In this document: piece by piece, positions 55,165 to 59,160 of the stretch
How the letters are laid out: every line of letters begins with the position of its first letter
Position numbering within the stretch: position 1 is the first letter of the stretch
Assembly: GCF_009720835.1 (NCBI RefSeq)
Contig: NZ_WNKZ01000031.1
Span: 1 to 59,160, forward strand
DNA length: 59,160 nucleotides
Source of the DNA: Pseudoduganella buxea
Lineage (GTDB): Bacteria; Pseudomonadota; Gammaproteobacteria; Burkholderiales; Burkholderiaceae_D
Direction: 5' to 3'
Made by a program: the position numbers and the translations under genes
The notes under the pieces: model-generated
Told to the model about the DNA's origin: nothing
Database searches by the model: none
The model's input: the letters and a program-made list of their open reading frames with translations, nothing else

Positions 55165-55896
55165 TCAGTGCCGGTGCACGTCGCGGAACAGCAGCATGTC
55201 GGCGATCCGTTCGGGCTTGTCGCCATCGAAGCCCAGAATCATTGACCGTTCGCGGGGATTGCTCCACGTCCCGAACAGCATGTCCCACAGCGGCAGGCCG
55301 TAGTTCTGCCGGTGGTGCCCCAGCTGATGGTGCACCGTATGCATCTCCGGCCGTTGCACGATATACCCCAGCCACGTGGGCGTGCGCAGGTCGCTGTGCA
55401 GGAACAGGTCGAACAGGCCGGTGAGCAGCAGCGCGATCGCGGCGGCCAGCGGGCTGGCGCCCAGCACCAGGTAGCTGACGCCGGCATTGATGCAGATGGC
55501 CGCCGCCGAATCGAGCGGGTGGGCATAGAACGCTGTCAAGGCCTCGACGCGACGCGCGCTGTGGTGCAGCTGGTGGAACACGTGCCACAGCAGGTCGGAC
55601 TTGTGCGTCAGCCGGTGCCACCAGTAGAACACGAAGCTGGTCAAGAGGAAGGCGAGGAAGCCCACGGCCGCATCGGGCATGACGCTGCCCGCGTCGAACA
55701 GGGCGGCGTCATGGATGGTTGCACTGAATACGTAGCCCGCCACCAGGGTGACCAGGACCGTGGCCGCACCGACACTGCTGGCAAGGACCAGCCAGCGCCG
55801 GTCGCAATAGTTGCGCGATGCCGGCGCGATGACTTCGCGGCTGAAGAGGGCAATGAAGGCCAGGCCGATGATGGGGAGAGCGAGCAGTTCGGTCAT
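55165..55896 (-). CDS. Sterol desaturase / fatty acid hydroxylase family membrane protein
   Basis: The 243-residue protein has four or so membrane helices and the three His boxes that bind the diiron centre: WHRLTHK, HQLHHSARR and HTVHHQLGHHRQNYG. Members hydroxylate or desaturate lipids in the membrane; the substrate here is unknown. The gene is convergent with the esterase, whose stop is adjacent. Its first 38 codons are duplicated 1.5 kb to the right. Confidence 0.9.
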   Translation of the reverse strand: MTELLALPIIGLAFIALFSREVIAPASRNYCDRRWLVLASSVGAATVLVTLVAGYVFSATIHDAALFDAGSVMPDAAVGFLAFLLTSFVFYWWHRLTHKSDLLWHVFHQLHHSARRVEALTAFYAHPLDSAAAICINAGVSYLVLGASPLAAAIALLLTGLFDLFLHSDLRTPTWLGYIVQRPEMHTVHHQLGHHRQNYGLPLWDMLFGTWSNPRERSMILGFDGDKPERIADMLLFRDVHRH

Positions 55897-56530
55897 GGTC
55901 GGTGGTGTGAGCGATTCGGTGGCATGGGAGGAGCCCCCGCATCATCGCCGACAGCGCGCGCTGCAGCAAGCCCCCGGTCCCGCATCAATTCGCATTCGAG
56001 CCAAAGCCCGTCATGTCGTCGAGGGTCAGGTACAGCAATGTGCTCTCCGGCGACCAGCACACAAAGCCATCGACCACGCGCCCGCTGAGTGTCATCGCCG
56101 CGCTGTGCCGGCGGCAGGCTGGCATGGTGGCAATGTCGCGCAGACCATTCTGCTGCTTGGAAAGCAGCTCCCTGAAGTGAAGGGGCAACCAGGCGCGAGG
56201 TGCTTCCGGCATGATCAGCACCTTTCCTGGTTTGCTGGGGAGCCGGTCGAACCACGCCTTGTCTGCTGGAGCAAGTTCCGCGACAAGCGAGATGTATTCC
56301 GTCGGCCCGGGCACGCCACCCATGTGTTCGGGCGTCCCGAAGACCTGCCAATGCACAGTCTTCGCGGGGATGCCGACATACACCATATCGTTCAACTCGG
56401 TCAGGCTGGTATTGGGCGTTGCGGCCTTGTATCGGTACCACCAGCCGTCGGCAAGGAAGGCGAGGATGGGCAGGGCGGCGATGGCGATGAGTATGCAGGT
56501 GGTGATGCCTAGGGCTTTAAGGTAGCGCAT
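55783..56530 (-). repeat. Copy A of a 748-bp direct duplication
   Basis: This segment covers the first 38 codons of the desaturase gene, the intergenic space and the whole 181-residue hypothetical gene. It matches 57,348-58,095 at the same length with no net gaps. Identity is very high at the desaturase end and the 3' part of the gene and lower in the gene's middle. Confidence 0.85.
55985..56530 (-). CDS. Membrane-anchored hypothetical protein, copy A
   Basis: The 181-residue product begins MRYLKALGITTCILIAIAAL with one N-terminal membrane helix. A soluble domain follows with conserved [31 protein letters not shown] and a C-terminal ACRRHSAAM...[13 protein letters not shown] segment. ATG 56,530 is used because copy B starts at the same codon; an upstream start at 56,554 is not conserved. 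No family is recognised. Probably exported or anchored, facing the periplasm. Confidence 0.7.
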   Translation of the reverse strand: MRYLKALGITTCILIAIAALPILAFLADGWWYRYKAATPNTSLTELNDMVYVGIPAKTVHWQVFGTPEHMGGVPGPTEYISLVAELAPADKAWFDRLPSKPGKVLIMPEAPRAWLPLHFRELLSKQQNGLRDIATMPACRRHSAAMTLSGRVVDGFVCWSPESTLLYLTLDDMTGFGSNAN

Positions 56531-56743
56531 TGAATATGTGCCAAACAGTGGCAACCGGAGACGAAACGAGCGGAATTAAATTAACAGACTAAGCGATCGA
56601 TATCCACCGGAAATTGCTGGCCTAGAGATAATTTCTATGGAAAACGAAAATTTTAAAAGTGCGGGCTCATGTTCAGGATTGCACAAGATCTAATATCTGT
56701 CAATTAAAAATCGGAAAATCTATCTTCGCGGGTGTAAGTTCGC

Positions 56744-57235
56744 CTAATTGGTTCCAATTAAATCTATCTGCGATTCCCCGAAACAGATGGTCTTTTGCAT
56801 TGTTTCCGGATCTTTGCCGATAGTACGTGCGACAATTTCAATCCTAATCGCTTTGTTGCTATTGAAAAGCCTGCGTAGTTCTCGGGCATGAAGAACGGCC
56901 TCGAGGTGCCAAAAGCCGTTAGGCCCTATTTCTGTGAAAGTGATCTCAGAGCTTGGCGGAGGTACACTGGCGGGAATAGAAATAGTCTTCTTTGTATCTT
57001 CGCCGACCAGGGTAATATACGGCCCCTTGACATCCAGAAAATTCAATGAACAAACGATTGATTTCTTGCTCACGTTTGTCAATTTCATTTTTAGTAGAAT
57101 CGGCAGGTCTGAGAACACGCAATTTGTTTAGTCGCCGCATGTCATCTCCAATTTCAGCGGGAGTGCTGGCTCTGAATCTTTACTTGAGCACGGAAGCGCC
57201 ATCAAGAGCGCTGTTAAAGCAAAAATATTTCGCAT
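56744..57235 (-). pseudogene. Lipoprotein gene with an in-frame stop
   Basis: ATG 57,235 is preceded by AGAGG and starts a lipoprotein signal, MRNIFALTALLMALPCSS, with lipobox ALPC. After 35 codons (ending EMTCGD) an in-frame TAA at 57,130-57,128 stops translation. The same frame then continues without further stops for 127 codons (TNCVFSDLPILLKMKLTN onward) to 56,744. A single change such as CAA to TAA would explain this. A GTG at 57,118 could restart translation but would lose the signal. The AT-rich composition differs from both flanks, which suggests recent transfer. Function is unknown. Confidence 0.7.
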
Positions 57236-57347
57236 GTAATCCTCTTTCCCAATTTCTTCCGAAGAAGATATTGAACTTCTATTGCTATGCTCCACCAGCT
57301 TCGCGGGAGAAATTAGCTTGTTCCGTACGCTCCATATGAAGTCCGCT

Positions 57348-57461
57348 AAGGACCAGCCAGCGCAGGTCGCAAAAGTTGCGCGATGCCGGCGCGATGACTT
57401 CGCGGCTGAAGAGGGGAATGAAGGCCAGGCCGATGATGGGGAGAGCGAGCAGTTCGGTCAT
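57348..57461 (-). pseudogene. 5' fragment of a duplicated sterol desaturase gene
   Basis: From ATG 57,461 the frame reads MTELLALPIIGLAFIPLFSR, nearly identical to the start of the intact desaturase gene, and breaks off at the duplication edge after 38 codons. It is a passenger of the 748-bp duplication. Confidence 0.8.
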
Positions 57462-57549
57462 GGTCGGTGGTGTGAGCGATTCGGTGGCATGGGCGGAGCC
57501 CCTGCATCATCGCCGACAGCGCGCGCTGCAGCAAGTGCCCGGTCCCGCA

Positions 57550-58095
57550 TCAATTCGCATCCGAGCCAAAGCCGGTCATGTCGTCGAGGGTCAGGTACAG
57601 CAAGGTGCTCTCCGGCGACCAGCACACGAAGCCATCGACCACGCGCCCGCTGCGTGTCATCGCCGCGCTGTGCCGGCGGCAGGCTGGCATGGTGGCGATG
57701 TCGGGCGAACTACTGGCATGTTTCGCCAACAGCGAACGAAAGCCCGCCGACAACCAGCCGCGCGCGGCTTCGGGCGTGACGACGACCTTGCCAGGCGTGG
57801 CGATATGCTTGTCGAACCAGGCCTTGTCTGCCGGCGCAAGCTCTGCGACCAGCGTGATGTAGTCCGTCGGTCCGGGCACGCCGCCGAGGTCCTCGGGCGT
57901 TCGGAAGACCTGCCAGTGCACGGTCTTCGCGGGGATGCCGACGTACACCATGTCATTTAGTTCAGTCAGGCTGGTGTTGGGCGTGGAGGCCTCGTATTGG
58001 CTCCACCAACCGTAGGCGAGAACGGCGAGGACGGGCATGGCGGCGATGGCGATCAGGATGATTGTGGCGAGGCCTAGGCCTTTAAGGTAGCGCAT
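57550..58095 (-). CDS. Membrane-anchored hypothetical protein, copy B
   Basis: The 181-residue paralogue of the 55,985 gene, about three quarters identical by eye. It has the same N-terminal membrane helix ([20 protein letters not shown]) and the identical [20 protein letters not shown] block. The open frame runs on upstream into the IS256 remnant, but copy A shows the true start at 58,095. Differences cluster in residues 85-130, so the pair is old enough to have diverged or has been partly homogenised at its ends. Confidence 0.7.
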   Translation of the reverse strand: MRYLKGLGLATIILIAIAAMPVLAVLAYGWWSQYEASTPNTSLTELNDMVYVGIPAKTVHWQVFRTPEDLGGVPGPTDYITLVAELAPADKAWFDKHIATPGKVVVTPEAARGWLSAGFRSLLAKHASSSPDIATMPACRRHSAAMTRSGRVVDGFVCWSPESTLLYLTLDDMTGFGSDAN

Positions 58096-58099
58096 GGGG

Positions 58100-59033
58100 A
58101 GTTCGTGTTGGTGGATTGATTGCTCGGCGCAGGCGACGGCGAAAAAGTGCATTTTCGCAACGGACGTGGACCTGCCAGAAATTTTGTGTGCGCGCCGAAG
58201 GCGCATATGCAGGCTCTCGATGGCGTTCGTGGTGTAGATGATCGTGCGCACCTCTGGCGGGTAGGCAAAGAACGGAGTCACCTGCTGCCACTGGCGTCGC
58301 CATCGCTGCCACGGTCGGAAATTTTGTGCCCCATGGGCCAGCCGCAAACGCGGCCAGCGCCGCTTCGGCCGCCTCGGCGTTGACGGCCTGGTAGACCGGC
58401 TTGAGGGCCGCTGCAAGCTCTTTGCGGTCCTTCCAGCTGGCCAGCGTCGTCGAGTTGCGGATCAGATGCACGATGCACGTCTGGATCTGCGCTTGCGGAT
58501 AGACGGCCTCGATGGCCTCGGGAAAGCCGCGCAAGCCATCGACAATGGCGATCAGAATGTCTTCCAGACCGCGATTTTTCAATTCGTTGAAGACCTTCAG
58601 CCAGAACTTGGCGCCTTCGGTCTGCTCGATCCACAGGCCCAATACTTCCTTGCGGCCGTCAGCGCGAATGCCCAGTGCGAGATACTCGGCCTTGTTCTTT
58701 ACCGTGCCTTCATCACGAATCTTCAGGCGCAAGGCATCGAAGTAGACAATCGGATACATCGCTTCGAGCGGTCGTTGTGGCCACTGTGTGACCTCTTCCA
58801 GCACCTCGTCGGTGATGGTCGAAATCAGATCGGGCGACGCCTTGGTGCCATACAACTCGAGCAGATGCGCCTGGATCTCACGCACGCTCATGCCGCTCGC
58901 GTACATGTTGATGACGTGGTCGTCAAAGCCCGGCATGCGTCGCTGATGCTTGGCCATCAGCTTTGGCTCGAAGCTCGACAGGCGATCGCGCGGAATGTCC
59001 AGATTGAGCTCGCCGCCAGGCGTCAGGACCTTG
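58100..59033 (-). pseudogene. IS256-family transposase remnant
   Basis: The minus strand encodes an IS256 (mutator-type) transposase lacking its ends. The frame begins at [20 protein letters not shown] where the IS3 element cuts off roughly the first 90 residues. It includes [44 protein letters not shown] and CIVHLIRNS. Near 58,300 the frame shifts, and the next frame continues as [19 protein letters not shown] and [14 protein letters not shown] before the sequence is lost. It is inactive. Confidence 0.88.
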
Positions 59034-59160
59034 GGTAATCCCCCCACAAAAAGAGCGTCGTTAGAAGTAGAATTTTCTACTTAAGAACAGAAAGCTCTAC
59101 ATGAAGACGTCCCGCTTTACCGACAGCCAGATCATCGCCATCCTGAAACAAGCCGAAGCC
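59034..59160 (+). mobile_element. Left end of a second IS3-family element
   Basis: GGTAATCCCCCCA at 59,034 matches the reverse complement of the right terminus at 115-127. It is inserted into the IS256 transposase remnant. The element continues past the window edge. Confidence 0.85.
59101..59160 (+). CDS. IS3-family OrfA, N-terminal end (partial)
   Basis: Twenty codons starting MKTSRFTDSQIIAILKQAEA are visible, the standard start of IS407-group OrfA, a helix-turn-helix protein made before the frameshift to OrfB. The rest is outside the window. Confidence 0.9.
   Translation, partial: MKTSRFTDSQIIAILKQAEA

Larger units (their letters stand above)
57348..58095 (-). repeat. Copy B of the 748-bp direct duplication
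   Basis: The partner of 55,783-56,530, same orientation and equal length. It is bounded on the left by AT-rich DNA with the lipoprotein pseudogene and on the right by an IS256 remnant. Confidence 0.85.

Overview
The window looks like part of a chromosome (or a contig) from a high-GC betaproteobacterium of the Massilia/Oxalobacteraceae type. This rests on a PEP-CTERM protein, a beta-proteobacterial style NrdB, GC-rich third positions in the right half, and the mix of signalling and purine catabolism genes. The assignment is inference from gene content; no 16S or other marker is present. Both window edges lie inside IS3-family elements with matching terminal sequences and the same orientation, so the window may be a contig bounded by a repeated IS.

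Region 1 (about 128 to 28,976) is a lower-GC genomic island, probably an integrative element. Its right end is defined by a tyrosine integrase (27,258-28,550, minus), a convergent AlpA-type regulator, and a duplicated 3' end of a tRNA gene (28,930-28,976; tRNA-Val(CAC) by the anticodon loop). A strong terminator follows that must belong to the original host tRNA locus. The left end is outside the window. The island holds a run of small unknown genes, an orphan class Ia ribonucleotide reductase beta subunit (nrdB), and a minus-strand operon coding for a DUF1173 protein, a Cys-rich 'hydrolase or metal-binding'/gp3-like protein, an SbcD/Mre11-like nuclease and an SbcC/Rad50-like ATPase. It also carries an H-NS-like silencer, a lone TerD protein and a type VI secretion (T6SS) cargo set. 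The cargo set is a Tae4/Tai4-type amidase and immunity pair, VgrG, a DUF2169 adaptor, and a PAAR-like Rhs protein with a C-terminal nuclease and a downstream NTF2-fold immunity protein. No T6SS structural genes and no recognisable conjugation genes are visible.

Region 2 (about 29,000 to 42,670) is host-like high-GC DNA: a PEP-CTERM protein, a secreted CehA/McbA-type metallohydrolase, a large periplasmic-propeller diguanylate cyclase, a matrixin-like metalloprotease, a chemoreceptor, a methyltransferase and an Hsp20 chaperone. A retropepsin-like gene here is broken twice, by a complete IS1595-family insertion and by a frameshift.

Region 3 (about 42,750 to 52,040) is a purine salvage and oxidation locus. 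An AzgA-type permease, xdhA and xdhB form a minus-strand operon. A NAT/NCS2 xanthine-type permease and an 8-oxoguanine deaminase read the other way, followed by a convergent GntR/FCD regulator. The 557-bp divergent intergenic region carries a perfect TTGTATACAA palindrome next to a promoter, plus unexplained hairpins.

Region 4 (about 52,200 to 59,160) contains a Tat-exported Gfo/Idh/MocA oxidoreductase with a frameshift, a Fur-box-controlled secreted esterase of the siderophore-esterase type and a sterol-desaturase-like membrane enzyme. It then shows a decaying right edge: a 748-bp duplication, a lipoprotein gene cut by an in-frame stop, an IS256 remnant and the start of another IS3-family element.
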